This document shows positions 5,837 through 5,880 of a DNA stretch of 5,880 nt, piece by piece; position 1 is the first letter of the stretch, and each line of letters opens with the position of its first letter. Origin of the DNA: CANLWN01 sp039815505 (GTDB lineage Bacteria; Bacteroidota; Bacteroidia; Flavobacteriales; Flavobacteriaceae). The notes beneath the pieces were generated by a model, which worked only from the letters and a program-made list of their open reading frames with translations, was not told where the DNA came from and searched no databases. A program made the translations under genes and the position numbers. The DNA lies in contig JBCBZE010000224.1 of the NCBI GenBank assembly GCA_039815505.1, forward strand, positions 1 through 5,880. Reading direction: 5' to 3'.

Positions 5837-5880
5837 ATGAAGCAGATGAAAACAAGTATAGCAAGAATACCCGTGCAATC
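5837..5880 (+). CDS. Start of a further operon gene (cut by window)
   Basis: An ATG lies one base after the DUF5777 stop codon and opens a frame of 14 full codons, MKQMKTSIARIPVQ, that runs off the window. A second in-frame ATG at 5846 could be the true start. The tight spacing and basic N-terminus support a real gene in the same operon. Too little is visible to name a family or to tell whether it is exported. Confidence 0.55.
   Translation, partial: MKQMKTSIARIPVQ

Noticed and set aside
1..5880. CRISPR arrays, tRNA or rRNA genes, insertion sequences or transposases.
   Set aside because: No regularly spaced long repeats, cloverleaf-like sequences, terminal inverted repeats or transposase motifs were seen on either strand.

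Overview
The window looks like chromosomal DNA of a marine-type flavobacterium (Bacteroidota, Flavobacteriaceae-like). The evidence is moderate-to-low G+C, start codons preceded by A-rich stretches rather than Shine-Dalgarno sites, signal peptides ending in -SQ or -AQ, promoter-like elements of the Bacteroidota type (TTG ... TAnnTTTG), and two proteins (a DUF5777-type barrel and a short YceI variant) typical of that phylum. Genus cannot be fixed from the sequence alone.

Left part (1-1370). A minus-strand response regulator (receiver domain plus AraC-type helix-turn-helix) runs off the left edge. It is followed by about 720 bases without a convincing large gene. That gap holds a possible 37-residue membrane peptide (1044-1157), a degenerate short repeat and a strong bidirectional intrinsic terminator (1253-1292).

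Middle (1371-3203). A single minus-strand gene encodes an unusual pyruvate kinase. It has an N-terminal extension of about 130 residues, an enlarged B domain and no C-terminal allosteric domain. Its core catalytic residues are intact, and it carries the Lys of potassium-independent enzymes. It is divergent from the next operon across a 369-base control region. That region holds a hairpin, promoter-like elements for both directions and three TTCCCT repeats exactly 20 bases apart.

Right part (3573-5880). A tightly packed plus-strand operon encodes, in order, a mono-haem cytochrome c lipoprotein, a secreted YceI-like lipid-binding protein, a membrane-anchored OB-fold protein (tRNA_anti-like family), a DUF5777-type outer-membrane beta-barrel, and the first codons of a fifth gene. 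All four complete products are predicted to be exported or envelope-anchored. Together they look like one envelope module, plausibly concerned with electron transfer or quinone/isoprenoid handling, but its function is not known from sequence. The phased repeats sit just upstream of the predicted operon promoter, where an activator would bind. The AraC-type response regulator at the left edge is one candidate, though nothing here proves the link.
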